The notes: generated from the sequence alone by a model not told the origin. Positions 40,229 to 50,637 are shown, counted from the first letter of the stretch. The stretch: 64,000 nucleotides of DNA from Martinezella tropici (GCF_008370325.1 NZ_VNIP01000006.1:682001-746000), one strand, 5' to 3'. Made by a program: numbers and translations.

Positions 40229-40723
40229 ATGATGACTCTCGAGCCGCTTCTCGATGCCCCGATCGCGATCCAGATCCATGTCGCGGCCGTCATTCCCGCC
40301 GCCTTGCTCGGCACCTATCTTCTTGTCAGGCCGAAGGGGACGCCGAGGCACCGTCTGCTCGGCAAGATATGGCTGGCCTTGATGGTGATCACGGCGCTAT
40401 CAAGCTTCTTTATTCACCAGATCAATATGTTTTACGGCTTCAGCCCCATTCACCTGATTTCGACATACGTTCTGTTCGGTTGCTGGGGTGCCATCGTCAA
40501 TGCCCGCAAACACAATATCGAGGTTCATAAGCGCATCGTGAGAGGCCTTTATTTCGGCGGTATTGTCGGCGCGGGCGCGTTTACGCTCATTCCAGGCCGC
40601 ATCATGGACAAGGTAGCCTTCGATGGCGACGAAATTACCCCGCTCCTGGTCGCGGCGGGCATAGGCTTCGCGCTTTTATGGCTGATGTCGAAAGAAATAT
40701 GGCGCCGTCGCCGTTTAAGCTGA
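40229..40723 (+). CDS. DUF2306 membrane protein
   Basis: The 164-residue protein has four hydrophobic helices and the DUF2306 signatures IAIQIHVAAVIPAALLGTYLL, GTPRHRLLGKIWLALMVI and HKRIVRGLYFGGIVGAGAF, with conserved histidines that might bind haem or metal. The function is unknown. Alternate ATG at 40232. The divergent LytTR gene probably regulates it. Confidence 0.88.
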   Translation: MMTLEPLLDAPIAIQIHVAAVIPAALLGTYLLVRPKGTPRHRLLGKIWLALMVITALSSFFIHQINMFYGFSPIHLISTYVLFGCWGAIVNARKHNIEVHKRIVRGLYFGGIVGAGAFTLIPGRIMDKVAFDGDEITPLLVAAGIGFALLWLMSKEIWRRRRLS

Positions 40724-40816
40724 TCTTCTGTCGATAGCCAACTGGCTTTGTTACACTTCCTGGATATATAAATGCCTCAAGGGACTTTGATTTTAGGCAT
40801 CGCCAGGAGGTGTGCT

Positions 40817-41734
40817 ATGGATTGGAAGGGGCGTCGGCAATCCGACAATATCGAGGACGAACGCGGCTCATCGCCCATGGGCGGCGGTGGCGGCGGCTTC
40901 CGGTTCCCCGGCGGTGGGATCGGCGGCGGCGGCCTGAGTTTCCGCACCATTATTGTGCTGATCGTTATCTTCCTGATCCTCAGAGCCATGGGCGTCGACG
41001 TCATCGGCTTGCTGCAGCAGAGCGGCATGCTGGAGGGCGGCGGTTCCGGATATCAGCAGAGCACCTCCAGCAACAGCGGCGGGGCTCAGCCGGCCAATGA
41101 CGAGATGAAGCAATTCGTTGCGACTGTTCTTGCCGATACGGAAGACACCTGGACCGGCATCTTCAAGTCGATGGGCCAGACCTATACCGATCCAAAGCTT
41201 GTCCTGTTTTCCGGCAGCTTCCCTTCGGCTTGCGGTCAGGCTTCGGCGGCCACCGGTCCCTTCTATTGCCCGAGCGACCAGAAGGTCTATCTCGACATGG
41301 CCTTCTTCAAACAGATGAAGGACCAGTTCGGCGCATCCGGCGATTTCGCGCAAGCCTATGTGATCGCGCATGAAGTCGGCCACCATGTTCAGGATCTGCT
41401 CGGCATCCTGCCGAAATTCAATCAGGCACGCCGCAACATGAGCGAAGCGGATGCGAACAAGATGTCGGTGCGGATCGAGCTGCAGGCCGATTGCTTTGCC
41501 GGCATCTGGGGCAAGTTCACGCAGCAGAAGGGCATATTGCAGGCTGGCGATCTCGAAGAGGCCTTGAACGCCGCGCAGCAGATCGGCGACGATACGCTGC
41601 AGAAGCGCACCCAGGGTTATGTCGTTCCCGACAGCTTCAACCACGGCACCTCGGCGCAGCGTATGAAGTGGTTCAAGCAGGGCTTTGATTCCGGCAAGCT
41701 CAGCGATTGCGATACGCTGAACAATCCCGTCTGA
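40817..41734 (+). CDS. Neutral zinc metallopeptidase (YpfJ-like)
   Basis: The 305-residue protein of the zinc metallopeptidase YpfJ family has an N-terminal glycine-rich, cytoplasmic segment, one TM helix (about 37-58, TIIVLIVIFLILRAMG), the zinc motif HEVGHH near 194 (VIAHEVGHHVQDLLG) and the downstream Glu in ELQADCFAGIWG. The substrate is unknown. The ATG at 40817 was chosen for CCAGGAGG at 40803-40810. Confidence 0.93.
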   Translation: MDWKGRRQSDNIEDERGSSPMGGGGGGFRFPGGGIGGGGLSFRTIIVLIVIFLILRAMGVDVIGLLQQSGMLEGGGSGYQQSTSSNSGGAQPANDEMKQFVATVLADTEDTWTGIFKSMGQTYTDPKLVLFSGSFPSACGQASAATGPFYCPSDQKVYLDMAFFKQMKDQFGASGDFAQAYVIAHEVGHHVQDLLGILPKFNQARRNMSEADANKMSVRIELQADCFAGIWGKFTQQKGILQAGDLEEALNAAQQIGDDTLQKRTQGYVVPDSFNHGTSAQRMKWFKQGFDSGKLSDCDTLNNPV

Positions 41735-41738
41735 ATTC

Positions 41739-41774
41739 GCTTGCCCGCTCCCGGTATATCGGGAGCGGGCAAGC
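41739..41774. terminator. Perfect inverted repeat between convergent genes
   Basis: Two 15-bp arms (41739-41753 and 41760-41774) are perfectly complementary around a 6-nt loop gtatat. There is no T-run, so it is a strong hairpin, but perhaps not an intrinsic terminator. Confidence 0.75.
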
Positions 41775-41785
41775 CCTTCGGTTCA

Positions 41786-42778
41786 TCACTTCTCGCTGTC
41801 GAGATGTGCCAGCTGCGCTTCGGGGTAGCGGCCGCCGGCGGCGGCGTCCTTAGGGATCACGCGCTCGATCGCAGCCATATCGATATCCGATAATCCGACT
41901 GAAAGTGCTCCCAAGGCTTCCGTGAGGCGGTCGCGGCGGCGGGCGCCGATGACCGGCACAATCTCCTTGCCCCGTGCTGCGACCCAGGCGATCGCAATCT
42001 GGGCGACGCTGACGCCCTTCGCCTCGGCGATTTCTCGCAGGGCTTCCACGAGCTCCAGGTTCTTTTCCACGTTTCCCGTCTGGAAACGCGGGCTCAAGGT
42101 GCGGAAATCGCCTTTCTGCGCACCGTCTTTCTGCCAATGACCGCTGATGAGGCCGCGGGAGAGAACGCCATATGCGGTAATGCCGATACCGAGTTCGAGG
42201 CAAGTCGGCAGGATCTTGTCTTCGATGCCGCGCGAGATCAGCGAATATTCGATCTGCAGGTCGACGATCGGATGAACGGCGGCGGCACGGCGGATCGTGT
42301 CTGCACCGACTTCCGACAGGCCGATATGCCTGATGTAACCGGCCTTGATGAGATCTGCCATCGCGCCGATCTGGTCTTCGATCGGCACATTGGGGTCGAG
42401 GCGGGCAGGGCGATAGATGTCGATGTGGTCGACGCCGAGACGCTGCAGCGAATAGGCGAGAAAATTCCTGATTGCCGCCGGTCGGGCATCGTAGCCGAGC
42501 CAGCCGCCGGTGGGATCACGCAAGGCGCCGAACTTGACGCTCAGCAGGAAATCATCTCGCCTCCGCCCTTTGATAGCTTCGCCGATCAGCATCTCATTGT
42601 GGCCCATGCCGTAGAAATCGCCCGTGTCAAGCAGGTTGATCCCGGCATCGAGCGCGGCATGGATGGTGGCGATGCTCTCGGCCCGGTCGGATGGGCCATA
42701 CATGCCCGACATTCCCATGCAGCCGAGACCGAGCGCCGATACCTGCGGTCCGGTTTTTCCCAATTGACGCTTTTCCAT
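41786..42778 (-). CDS. Aldo/keto reductase
   Basis: The 330-residue TIM-barrel NADPH oxidoreductase begins [25 protein letters not shown] and has the family catalytic blocks [21 protein letters not shown] (catalytic Y, D), [12 protein letters not shown] with Lys, and a C-terminal [22 protein letters not shown] site. It belongs to the AKR13/YakC-like group and would reduce aldehydes. The start at 42778 follows AAGGAG. A LysR regulator is divergent across 120 bp. Confidence 0.94.
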   Translation of the reverse strand: MEKRQLGKTGPQVSALGLGCMGMSGMYGPSDRAESIATIHAALDAGINLLDTGDFYGMGHNEMLIGEAIKGRRRDDFLLSVKFGALRDPTGGWLGYDARPAAIRNFLAYSLQRLGVDHIDIYRPARLDPNVPIEDQIGAMADLIKAGYIRHIGLSEVGADTIRRAAAVHPIVDLQIEYSLISRGIEDKILPTCLELGIGITAYGVLSRGLISGHWQKDGAQKGDFRTLSPRFQTGNVEKNLELVEALREIAEAKGVSVAQIAIAWVAARGKEIVPVIGARRRDRLTEALGALSVGLSDIDMAAIERVIPKDAAAGGRYPEAQLAHLDSEK

Positions 42779-42898
42779 CGTTATTCTCCTTGCTCGAAGG
42801 CACGTCCTCATTCCAGAGGTCTCTATTAGTGTTTTACTCCGCTGCTCTCTGTGCGATAATCCGGGTAAATCGAAACGGGCTGTTTGGAATTTCGCACA

Positions 42899-43810
42899 AT
42901 GGATGATTTGCCGCTGGCCGATCTGGTTGCCTTCACCGCTGTTGCCCGCGAGCGCAGCTTTCGCGAAGCGGCACGAAAACGTAGCGTCTCTGCGTCGTCG
43001 CTGAGCGAAGCGGTGCGACGGCTGGAGGAGAGGCTGGCGGTGCGCCTGCTCAACCGTACCACTCGAAGCGTAACGCCGACGGAGGCGGGGGAGCGATTGA
43101 TGGAGCGCCTGACGCCCGCCATGAGCGAGATCGCCGTTGCGCTCGATGATATCAACAGCTTTCGCGACAGCGTAGGGGGAATCTTGCGGCTGAATGTGCC
43201 GACCGTCGCCGCCATGGTCGTCATGCCCGACATCATCAGCCGTTTCCTGAAGGAATATCCGGCGATATCAGTCGAAATCGTCGCCGAAGACAGTTTCATC
43301 GATGTGGTGGCGGCCGGTTACGATGCCGGCATCCGCTACGACGAGAGACTGGAAAAAGACATGATCGCCGTGCCGATCGGGCCGCGACAGCAACATTATG
43401 TCACAGCGGCTGCCCCCGCCTATCTGGCTGCAAACGGCACGCCACAGCATCCGCGCGACATACTCGAGCATCGCTGCATCCGTCATCGTTTCCTAAGCGG
43501 CTCGGTGGTGCCCTGGGAGTTCGAACGGAATGGGGAGACGATCTTCATTGCGCCGCCGATGGTCGTCGCGACAAATTCGATCGACATCGAGTGCAGCGCG
43601 GCCGCGGCCGGACTCGGCATCATCAGAACCTTTCGGGAGTTCCTTGCGCCACAGATTGCCAGCGGAGAACTGGTCCCCATCCTCGAGGAGTGGGATACGG
43701 TCTTTTCCGGTCCGTTTCTCTATTATGCGAGCCGCCGGCACATGCCTGCACCGCTTCGGGCATTCGTCGACTTTCTGAACCGCGAGCAGCGTCGCGGTCG
43801 CGACGGTTAG
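42899..43810 (+). CDS. LysR family transcriptional regulator
   Basis: The 303-residue regulator has the HTH ([35 protein letters not shown]) and a substrate-binding domain typical of the DsdC/YafC-type group. It faces the aldo/keto reductase gene. The ATG at 42899 is preferred over an in-frame TTG at 42884. It probably regulates its divergent neighbour; the effector is unknown. Confidence 0.92.
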   Translation: MDDLPLADLVAFTAVARERSFREAARKRSVSASSLSEAVRRLEERLAVRLLNRTTRSVTPTEAGERLMERLTPAMSEIAVALDDINSFRDSVGGILRLNVPTVAAMVVMPDIISRFLKEYPAISVEIVAEDSFIDVVAAGYDAGIRYDERLEKDMIAVPIGPRQQHYVTAAAPAYLAANGTPQHPRDILEHRCIRHRFLSGSVVPWEFERNGETIFIAPPMVVATNSIDIECSAAAAGLGIIRTFREFLAPQIASGELVPILEEWDTVFSGPFLYYASRRHMPAPLRAFVDFLNREQRRGRDG

Positions 43811-43969
43811 TCGCTTTTGTGCCGATGATCAAAAAAAGCGGTCAATAAATCAATAAGATTGAAGCGTTCACGGATTGTTTCTACCAAAATCTTTATGTAT
43901 GGGAATGCTCCGGTTTTTCGTTCACGTTCTGTCTCTTTCATGGAGGCGGGGCCGCCAGAAGGCATCTCC

Positions 43970-45226
43970 ATGATCGACCAGAAATTCGCTCGTCGAGGTC
44001 TGTTCCTCGTCTTCCTTATCCTCTTCCTCGACGTCATCGGCATTGCAATCATCATGCCGGTCATGCCGAAATATCTGGAAGAGCTGACGGGTGCGTCGGT
44101 CAGTGCGGCGGCGACGGAAGGCGGCTGGCTGCTGCTCGCCTATGCCGCCATGCAGTTCCTGTTTTCGCCCTTGATCGGCAATCTGAGCGATCGCTTCGGC
44201 CGTCGGCCGCTGCTGCTGGCCTCCGTGCTGACATTCGCGATCGACAATTTCATCTGCGCGATTGCCGGCACCTACTGGATGCTGTTCGTCGGCCGCATCC
44301 TCGCCGGCATCAGCGGCGCGAGCTTCTCCACTTGTTCGGCCTATATCGCCGATATCAGCAATGACAAGAACCGCGCGAAGAATTTCGGCCTGATCGGCAT
44401 GGCTTTCGGCGTTGGCTTCGTGCTCGGCCCGGTCATCGGCGGCTTCCTTGGCGAGTTCGGTCCGCGCGTACCTTTCTATGGCGCTGCGGCGCTGGCGTTC
44501 CTGAATTTCGTGGGTGCCTATTTCCTTCTGCCAGAAACGCTGGATGCAAAGCATCGCCGGCCCTTCGAGATCACACGGGCCAATCCGTTCGGGGCTCTCA
44601 GGCAGATGCGGCGCTATCACGGCATTGGCTGGGTCTGCGTCGTCATGTTCCTGAACTGGCTGGCGCATGGTGTCTATCCGGCCGTATGGGCTTTCGTCAC
44701 CTCCTATCGCTATAACTGGAGCGAAGGACAGATCGGCTTGTCGCTCGCTGTTTATGGGATCGGTGCCGCGATCGCCATGGGCCTGGTGCTGCCGCGGCTG
44801 GTGCCCGTGCTTGGTGAGTGGAAGACGGCGCTGCTCGGGCTGATGTTCTCCTGCCTCGGCCTGGTGGGCTATGCCTTCGCATGGCAGGGATGGATGGTGT
44901 ATGCGGTCGTCGTTCTGACCGTCATCGAAAACGTGGCGGATGCGCCCTTGCGATCGATTGCCGCCAGCAAGGTGCCACCCTCCGCGCAGGGCGAACTGCA
45001 AGGTGCGCTCGGCAGTCTCACGAGCATCACCGCCATCGTCGGACCCGTGCTGTTCCCCTATTTGTTCCAATACTATACCGCGCCGACGGCGCCGGTGATC
45101 TTTGCAGGCGCGCCCTTCATCATGGGCGCAATCCTGGTCGCGACGGCGCTGATCGTGCTTTTGACCAAGGTCCGCAAGACAGAGCCGAAAGTGGTTGCCC
45201 AGTCGCAGGCGGGTGAAGCGGCCTAA
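43970..45226 (+). CDS. TetA-like MFS efflux transporter
   Basis: The 418-residue permease has 12 TM helices and resembles the TCR/Tet group: [28 protein letters not shown] at the start, then the motif A loop [13 protein letters not shown] (about 69-81) and the motif C-like region of TM5 ([20 protein letters not shown]). It may export tetracycline-like or other drugs, but Rhizobium relatives are usually uncharacterised. The start at 43970 has AGAAGG upstream; ATGs at 43940 and 43859 are less likely. Confidence 0.92.
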   Translation: MIDQKFARRGLFLVFLILFLDVIGIAIIMPVMPKYLEELTGASVSAAATEGGWLLLAYAAMQFLFSPLIGNLSDRFGRRPLLLASVLTFAIDNFICAIAGTYWMLFVGRILAGISGASFSTCSAYIADISNDKNRAKNFGLIGMAFGVGFVLGPVIGGFLGEFGPRVPFYGAAALAFLNFVGAYFLLPETLDAKHRRPFEITRANPFGALRQMRRYHGIGWVCVVMFLNWLAHGVYPAVWAFVTSYRYNWSEGQIGLSLAVYGIGAAIAMGLVLPRLVPVLGEWKTALLGLMFSCLGLVGYAFAWQGWMVYAVVVLTVIENVADAPLRSIAASKVPPSAQGELQGALGSLTSITAIVGPVLFPYLFQYYTAPTAPVIFAGAPFIMGAILVATALIVLLTKVRKTEPKVVAQSQAGEAA

Positions 45227-45374
45227 AAAATCATCAGATATTTTGATGCCATGATGAATTCTTTAGCATTATAGGTTTGTCGGCTGGCTTTTTAACGCCG
45301 ATTGCGATAAGTCGACAGGCTTGCGCACCCTTGGGTAGGGCGGTTCGCGCGACCCTAGCAATCGAGTTTTCGTA

Positions 45375-46772
45375 ATGGATATGCCGGTAACTGCGCGCCC
45401 GTCCGCGCATGACAATGATAATTCGTGGTCGGCGCATGTTCGCGCTACGCTTGCGCTGGGCATTCCTTTGATCGGTGCGCAGTTGGCGCAGCTCGGCATC
45501 AACACCACGGACGTTATGATCGTCGGTCGGCTCGGTGCCGAGCAGCTGGCGGCAATGGTGCTGTCCGCGCAGTTTCTCTTCACGATTCTGATTTTCGGTT
45601 CGGGCTTCTCCATCGCCGTCGTGCCGCTGGTGGCGCAGGCCTACGGTAAAGGCGACGTTTCCTCGGTACGCCGTGCGCTGCGCATGGGTCTTTGGGTCGT
45701 GACGGCTTACTGGGTAATAGTGCAACCCGCCTTTTTCTATTCCGAGCAAATTCTTCTGGCGGCGGGACAGAAGCCCGATGTTGCGAAACTGGCCAGCGGC
45801 TATATCGATATCGGTCACTTCGCCTTGCTGCCGGGGCTGCTCTATAACGTCATTCGTGCGCTGGTGAGCGCTATCGGCCGTGCCGGCATCATCCTCAAGG
45901 TCACCATCGCCATGTTGGTGATGAACGCCGTGCTGGCCTACATTCTGGTGCTCGGTCATTTCGGCTTGCCGGCCATGGGACTGCATGGTGCGGCTATCGT
46001 TTCCGTTGCTGTGCAGACCGCTGGGTTCCTCTTCATCGTTGCTTATGTTCAGAGCCACGAGGACACGCGCCGGTATGAGATTTTCGTCCGGTTCTGGCGG
46101 CCCGACTGGCACGCTTTATGGGATGTCATTCGACTCGGCTTTCCGATCAGCGTCACGGTTTTGGCCGAAGTCAGCCTGTTCACCGCTGCATCGCTGCTGA
46201 TGGGCCAGATCGGTACGATCGAGCTAGCCGCTCACGGTATCGCTTTGCAGTGGGCCTCGATCGCCTTCATGATTCCGCTCGGTCTCAGCCAGGCGGCGAC
46301 CGTGCGGGTGGGTGTTGCGCACGGCCAGGGCGATCATCTCGGCCTGAAGCGTGCGGCAATCGTGGTGCTTATCGTTTCGAGCTGCATTGCGCTCTGCGGC
46401 AGCATCCTGTTCGCGACCGCGCCATCCTGGCTGGGAAGCTGGTTCCTTGACGTCACGTCGGCCGACGCGCCGAAGGTGCTTGCCTATGCGGCGCCGCTGA
46501 TTGTCGTGGCCGGCCTGTTCCAGCTTGTCGATGGGCTGCAGGCGATTGCCAGCGGTCTGTTGCGCGGGCTGAAGGACGCGCGCGTGCCGATGATTTTGGC
46601 GCTGATCGCCTATTGGCCGATCGGCTTCTTCCTCGCCTGGCTGCTGGCGTTTCGGTTCGGCTTGGGCGGCATCGGCATATGGTTCGGCTTCCTGCTCGGT
46701 CTTGCCTCCGCGGCGGCGATGCTGTGCGCGCGCTTCTACATGCTCGTGCGCTCCGAGAAGGCTGCCAACTGA
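45375..46772 (+). CDS. MATE family efflux transporter
   Basis: The 465-residue protein has 12 TM helices and the MATE features LGIPLIGAQLAQLGINTTDVMIVGRLGAEQLAAMVLS in repeat 1 and LRGLKDARVPMILALIAYWPIGFFLAW in repeat 2. It would export cationic drugs or metabolites in exchange for Na+ or H+. It begins 148 bp after the Tet-like gene on the same strand. The ribosome site is weak (gtttcgta). Confidence 0.94.
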   Translation: MDMPVTARPSAHDNDNSWSAHVRATLALGIPLIGAQLAQLGINTTDVMIVGRLGAEQLAAMVLSAQFLFTILIFGSGFSIAVVPLVAQAYGKGDVSSVRRALRMGLWVVTAYWVIVQPAFFYSEQILLAAGQKPDVAKLASGYIDIGHFALLPGLLYNVIRALVSAIGRAGIILKVTIAMLVMNAVLAYILVLGHFGLPAMGLHGAAIVSVAVQTAGFLFIVAYVQSHEDTRRYEIFVRFWRPDWHALWDVIRLGFPISVTVLAEVSLFTAASLLMGQIGTIELAAHGIALQWASIAFMIPLGLSQAATVRVGVAHGQGDHLGLKRAAIVVLIVSSCIALCGSILFATAPSWLGSWFLDVTSADAPKVLAYAAPLIVVAGLFQLVDGLQAIASGLLRGLKDARVPMILALIAYWPIGFFLAWLLAFRFGLGGIGIWFGFLLGLASAAAMLCARFYMLVRSEKAAN

Positions 46773-46858
46773 TAGCGGATCTCGGATCGAGAGACTGCTG
46801 ACAAAAATTGACGGCATGATCGTCTATAGTCATCTCATACCAATCACGGGAGATGACC

Positions 46859-47431
46859 ATGACATTCAACGCAAGCGATCGTATCGATGCCGCGCCTTTC
46901 CCGCGGGAAGATTCCTTTGATCAGGGCAAGATGGTTCGTCTTTTCCCATCTGCCAACGAGTCTCGCCGGCGGCCGGAGCCGGGGCAGAAATCCTATTGGC
47001 TAGCGGTGGCAAGTGCCGAGCACGTACGCATTGGGCGCAAGCATGGTTTCATGCAGGTGAACCACGGCAAGCGAGCTCCCTTGATGCGCATCAAGCCGGG
47101 TGACGGCATCGTCTACTACTCCCCATCCGTCAAAATGGGCGAGAGGGACGGCTTTCAGAGCTTTACCGCCATCGGTTTTGTCCGTGAGGGCGAGCCTTAC
47201 CTTGGCGAGATGGGCTGCGGAAAGGCCTACCGCAAGGATGTGGACTGGCTGGACGCGCCCGAACAGCCGCTTCGCCCTCTGCTGGGTTGGCTCGATTTCA
47301 CCCAGGACAAGAATTGGGGCTATAAGCTGAGATTTGGCCTCATTGAATTCGGACAATCCGATTTCGAGTTCCTCGAGGAAATCCTGATGAGCGAGCTTGA
47401 AGTGGTCAAGCAGCGCCGTCTGCAGGCGTGA
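46859..47431 (+). CDS. EVE domain protein (UPF0310)
   Basis: The 190-residue protein has an EVE/PUA-like domain: [27 protein letters not shown], followed by [20 protein letters not shown] and ending [13 protein letters not shown] domains read modified bases (5mC and others) or RNA, but UPF0310 proteins have no proven role. An N-terminal 35-residue extension is low complexity. The ATG at 46859 was chosen because GGGAG lies 6 nt upstream; 46853 directly abuts it. Confidence 0.9.
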   Translation: MTFNASDRIDAAPFPREDSFDQGKMVRLFPSANESRRRPEPGQKSYWLAVASAEHVRIGRKHGFMQVNHGKRAPLMRIKPGDGIVYYSPSVKMGERDGFQSFTAIGFVREGEPYLGEMGCGKAYRKDVDWLDAPEQPLRPLLGWLDFTQDKNWGYKLRFGLIEFGQSDFEFLEEILMSELEVVKQRRLQA

Positions 47432-47485
47432 GTTCAGGAAATCGAGCCGATGTGACGAAAAGACCTCCCAACTTGACGCACAAAG

Positions 47486-47524
47486 AGAAAAGCCCCGGAT
47501 TGATTATCAATCCGGGGCTTTTCT
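47486..47524. terminator. Bidirectional terminator
   Basis: A near-perfect stem pairs GAGAAAAGCCCCGGATTGA with its complement across a 2-nt loop, with A-rich and T-rich flanks; it ends the EVE gene and lies downstream of convergent carA and copy B of the mosaic repeat. Confidence 0.93.
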
Positions 47525-47532
47525 CATGTGAT

Positions 47533-47634
47533 TAGAGCAATTCCAGGAAAAGTGCGGAGCGGTTTTCCGTCCGGAATGCATAAGGAAACGAGGAGATAGA
47601 GCGTTTTCGCGATTCGAAGAAGAGCGGAATGCTC
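47533..47634 (+). repeat. Rhizobial intergenic mosaic repeat, copy B
   Basis: Read on the minus strand this unit aligns base by base with copy A (1825-1930). The core around cttcgaatcgcgaaaacgct is identical. It sits 17 bp after the carA stop, on the same side of the gene as the copies at prs and GrpB. Confidence 0.75.
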
Positions 47635-47650
47635 GAGGCGGTCGACGCTA

Positions 47651-48865
47651 TCAGGCGCGCTCTGCCAAGGCGGGTTCGCCCTTCTTTTCGCGCACCAGAT
47701 TGACGAAGCGGCGGAAAAGGTAATGGCTGTCCTGCGGACCGGGAGAGGCTTCCGGGTGATGCTGCACGGAGAAGACCGGCTTCCCCGCGACGCGCAGGCC
47801 GCAATTGCTGCCATCGAAGAGCGAAACGTGAGTCTCCTCAATGCCTTCCGGCAGCGACTTCGAGTCGACTGCGAAGCCGTGGTTCATGGAGACGATCTCG
47901 ACCTTGCCTGTGGTATGGTCCTTGACCGGATGGTTGGCGCCGTGATGGCCTTGATGCATCTTCGCGGTCTTGGCACCGAGCGCCAAACCGAGCATCTGAT
48001 GGCCGAGGCAGATGCCGAAGAGCGGGATCTCCGCCTTCAGCAGATCCTTGATGACCGGAACGGCATATTCGCCTGTTGCCGCCGGATCGCCGGGGCCGTT
48101 GGAGAGGAAGATGCCATCCGGATTGAGGCCGAGGACTTCATCCGTCGAAGCGGTCGCCGGCAAGACCGTGACCTTGCAATCGAGGCCGGCAAACAGGCGC
48201 AGAATGTTGCGCTTGACGCCGTAGTCGAGGCAGACGATGTGATATTTGGCGTCATCGGCGCCGAGTTCGCCGTAGCCTTCGTTCCAGACCCAGGGCGTCT
48301 GCGACCATTGCGAGGACTGTCCGGAAGAGGCGACCTTGGCGAGGTCGAGACCTTCAAGGCCGCTCCAGGCCTTGGCGTCCGCCTTCAATTGTTCGATATC
48401 GAAGACACCGTTCGGATCGTGGGCGATCACGCCGTTCGGCATGCCGTTCTCGCGGATCCAGGCGGTGAGCGCGCGGGTGTCGATGCCACAGAGACCGATG
48501 ATGCCGCGCGCTTTCAGCCACTGGTCCAGGTGCTTGGCGGCGCGATAGTTCGAGGGATCGGTAATGTCGGCCTTGAAGATGACGCCGACGGCACCGTGGC
48601 GGGCAGCGGGTGTCAAATCTTCGATATCTTCGTCGTTCGTGCCGACATTGCCGATATGCGGGAAGGTGAAGGTGACGATCTGGCCGAGGTAGGAGGGATC
48701 GGTCAGGATCTCTTCGTAACCCGTCAGCGCCGTGTTGAAGCAGACTTCGGCCTGGACCTTGCCGGTCGCGCCGATGCCCTTGCCTTCGATCACGGTGCCA
48801 TCGGCAAGAACGAGGAGAGCGGTCGGCTTTTCAGTGGTCCATGGGGCTGTGGCGGTCATAGTCAT
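47651..48865 (-). CDS. carA: Carbamoyl-phosphate synthase small subunit
   Basis: The 404-residue glutamine amidotransferase subunit delivers ammonia to CarB. The N-terminal CPSase_sm_chain domain (about 20-160; ALTGYEEILTDPSYLGQIV) precedes a class I glutaminase with the nucleophile in FGICLGHQ (Cys near 290) and the His/Glu pair in VQHHPEASPGP. The start at 48865 gives MTMTATAPWTTEKPTAL, the family N-terminus. The 292 bp upstream of the start lack genes. Confidence 0.97.
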   Translation of the reverse strand: MTMTATAPWTTEKPTALLVLADGTVIEGKGIGATGKVQAEVCFNTALTGYEEILTDPSYLGQIVTFTFPHIGNVGTNDEDIEDLTPAARHGAVGVIFKADITDPSNYRAAKHLDQWLKARGIIGLCGIDTRALTAWIRENGMPNGVIAHDPNGVFDIEQLKADAKAWSGLEGLDLAKVASSGQSSQWSQTPWVWNEGYGELGADDAKYHIVCLDYGVKRNILRLFAGLDCKVTVLPATASTDEVLGLNPDGIFLSNGPGDPAATGEYAVPVIKDLLKAEIPLFGICLGHQMLGLALGAKTAKMHQGHHGANHPVKDHTTGKVEIVSMNHGFAVDSKSLPEGIEETHVSLFDGSNCGLRVAGKPVFSVQHHPEASPGPQDSHYLFRRFVNLVREKKGEPALAERA

Positions 48866-49157
48866 CCCGTTTCCGGCGTCGAGCGCGGTCTTGAAGAGAC
48901 CGGCGTTCCGCCATGTTTGTAGCAAGGTACAGCCGGCGACGCGCGTCACGGCTTGAGATCTTCCTATCGATCTAATGTGCAGGTGATGGACATAGCTAAA
49001 CAAGGCGAGCCGGTCAATGCGCGCTTTTGCTTTCCCATCAAGGAATTCGGGCTCTCGGGCGCAATTGCATTGATCGACACTGTTGGTCTAAGAGACAACA
49101 ACATGACATAAGTGGCCGGGACGATCGTCGCCGGCCTGCTTCAAGGAGTTAAAAGAC

Positions 49158-49610
49158 ATGATCCGCGAAACCCTTTCCAACGCCCAGAAGGACGCCATGA
49201 AGGCCAGGGATACGGCGAGGCTTTCGACCGTTCGTCTCATCCTTGCAGCCATCAAGGATAAGGATATCGCCAATCGCGGCCTCGGCAAGGAGCAGGCGAG
49301 CGAGGATGAAATCCTGCAGCTGCTCGCCAAGATGATCAAGCAGCGCGAGGAATCGGTGAAGATCTATATCGACGGCGGTCGTCCGGAGCTGGCCGACAAG
49401 GAGCGAGAGGAAATCGCCGTCATCCAGGGTTTCATGCCCGAGCAGCTTTCCGAAGAAAAAGTGCGCGAGATCTGCGTCGCGATCGTTGCGGAACTCGGCG
49501 CGCAGGGCCTGAAGGACATGGGCAAGTGCGTGGCCGCCCTGCGCGAGCGCTATGCTGGTCAGATGGATTTCGCCAAGGCCTCTGCTATCTTGAAGGAACT
49601 GCTAAAGTAA
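49158..49610 (+). CDS. GatB/YqeY domain protein
   Basis: The 150-residue YqeY-family helical protein has MIRETLSNAQKDAMKARDTAR, EIAVIQGFMPEQLSEE and a C-terminal FAKASAILKELLK. Related domains help GatB bind tRNA, but stand-alone YqeY has no defined role. The gene lies in the classic rhizobial carA-YqeY-dnaG neighbourhood. Its last 26 bp overlap the 3' end of the unassigned minus-strand gene. Confidence 0.93.
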   Translation: MIRETLSNAQKDAMKARDTARLSTVRLILAAIKDKDIANRGLGKEQASEDEILQLLAKMIKQREESVKIYIDGGRPELADKEREEIAVIQGFMPEQLSEEKVREICVAIVAELGAQGLKDMGKCVAALRERYAGQMDFAKASAILKELLK

Positions 49611-50493
49611 AACTCTGCTTCGCCCTCGGCATGCCGGCCCGCCGCAGGCCGAGGGTGTTTTGCCAGGCGGCGTCTATGATGGCGAATTTTCCCGCCTGAT
49701 AATTGCAATATTCCTGGATGAAGCAGTTGGACAGCCAGAGCTGGCTCCGCCCCGAAGGTCCGGTCCATCCGACGCTTTGCATCTTTATGGCCTTGTTCAT
49801 GAGCCGTTTTGCGTTGGTTCGGGAGATGAGGAAGCGGCTGCAGAGGTCGGTAAAGGCAACCCGCCCGATGATCGCTTTCTGCGTTGTCGGATTGATCATC
49901 CCGACGCGGGAGATCAAGTAGTCCATGATGATGCCGCCCGAATTTGCCCAGGTGAACAGATTAAACGTTTCTCCCGGACGGCGCAGGTCGTCACTTTCGA
50001 TGATGCCGGCGGAGATTTCGGGCTGCAGCAGGCGGATGAGTTCCGGTTGTTTGCCAAACAGAGCGTTGCGTTTGCCGCCATCCAATCGATCCAGCACGGA
50101 AAGATGAATGCTGACCCATTTCGCAAGCTGCTTTGCTGCCGCTTCCGTGGGCTGCATCGGCCGTGCCCGCCGATCGGCAGCGACGGGCAGATAGCGCAGG
50201 AAGCCGAGCGCCAGCATCTCCTGAATGAAACTGAGCGCAGTATTGTAGCTGGCGATCTCATGCTCGACGATATAACGGGCAAAACGGCTGGCATGTATGC
50301 CGGGCGGCTCGCCGTCGATGCCGCCGCAATAGAGGCCAAAGCCTGCGAGCGCCATCAACCAGCGCTGCTGCGAAGCAAAAACAGAGCATACACGCTGATT
50401 TTCATCATAAGTGGATATAATTTCTCGAGTATAGCTGAGGATTTCCGTGAAAAAATCAGGGTCTTGAGCAAGTTCCTTTGCGGATAAAGACAT
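49585..50493 (-). CDS. Unassigned DNA-binding-like protein with two winged-helix-like segments
   Basis: The 302-residue protein has no family I recognise. Residues about 70-135 (RYIVEHEIASYNTALSFIQEMLALGFLR, then wing-like DRRARPMQPTEAAAKQL) resemble a MarR-type HTH plus wing, and residues about 210-260 (FTDLCSRFLISRTNAKRLMNKAIK, SVGWTGPSGRSQLWL) look like a second HTH and wing. It may be a repressor or activator. It runs opposite YqeY with a 26-bp 3' overlap, and an inverted repeat TGCGGAA-N9-TTCCGCA lies upstream (50615-50637). Confidence 0.75.
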   Translation of the reverse strand: MSLSAKELAQDPDFFTEILSYTREIISTYDENQRVCSVFASQQRWLMALAGFGLYCGGIDGEPPGIHASRFARYIVEHEIASYNTALSFIQEMLALGFLRYLPVAADRRARPMQPTEAAAKQLAKWVSIHLSVLDRLDGGKRNALFGKQPELIRLLQPEISAGIIESDDLRRPGETFNLFTWANSGGIIMDYLISRVGMINPTTQKAIIGRVAFTDLCSRFLISRTNAKRLMNKAIKMQSVGWTGPSGRSQLWLSNCFIQEYCNYQAGKFAIIDAAWQNTLGLRRAGMPRAKQSFTLAVPSR

Positions 50494-50614
50494 GTAGCCG
50501 TCTCCGTTGAACTGAGCAAAATTCTAAAATGTCTGAGTAGATAATCATTAAGATCGCATATGCGCAGATAATGAAAGATATCCATCGAGATTGTTGCGTC
50601 AAGATACTCACGCA

Positions 50615-50637
50615 TGCGGAACCAGAATGTTTCCGCA
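50615..50637. promoter_or_regulatory. Inverted repeat upstream of the double-winged-helix gene
   Basis: TGCGGAA and TTCCGCA arms spaced by 9 bp lie 122 bp before the start of the unassigned regulator. Operator function is inferred. Confidence 0.35.
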
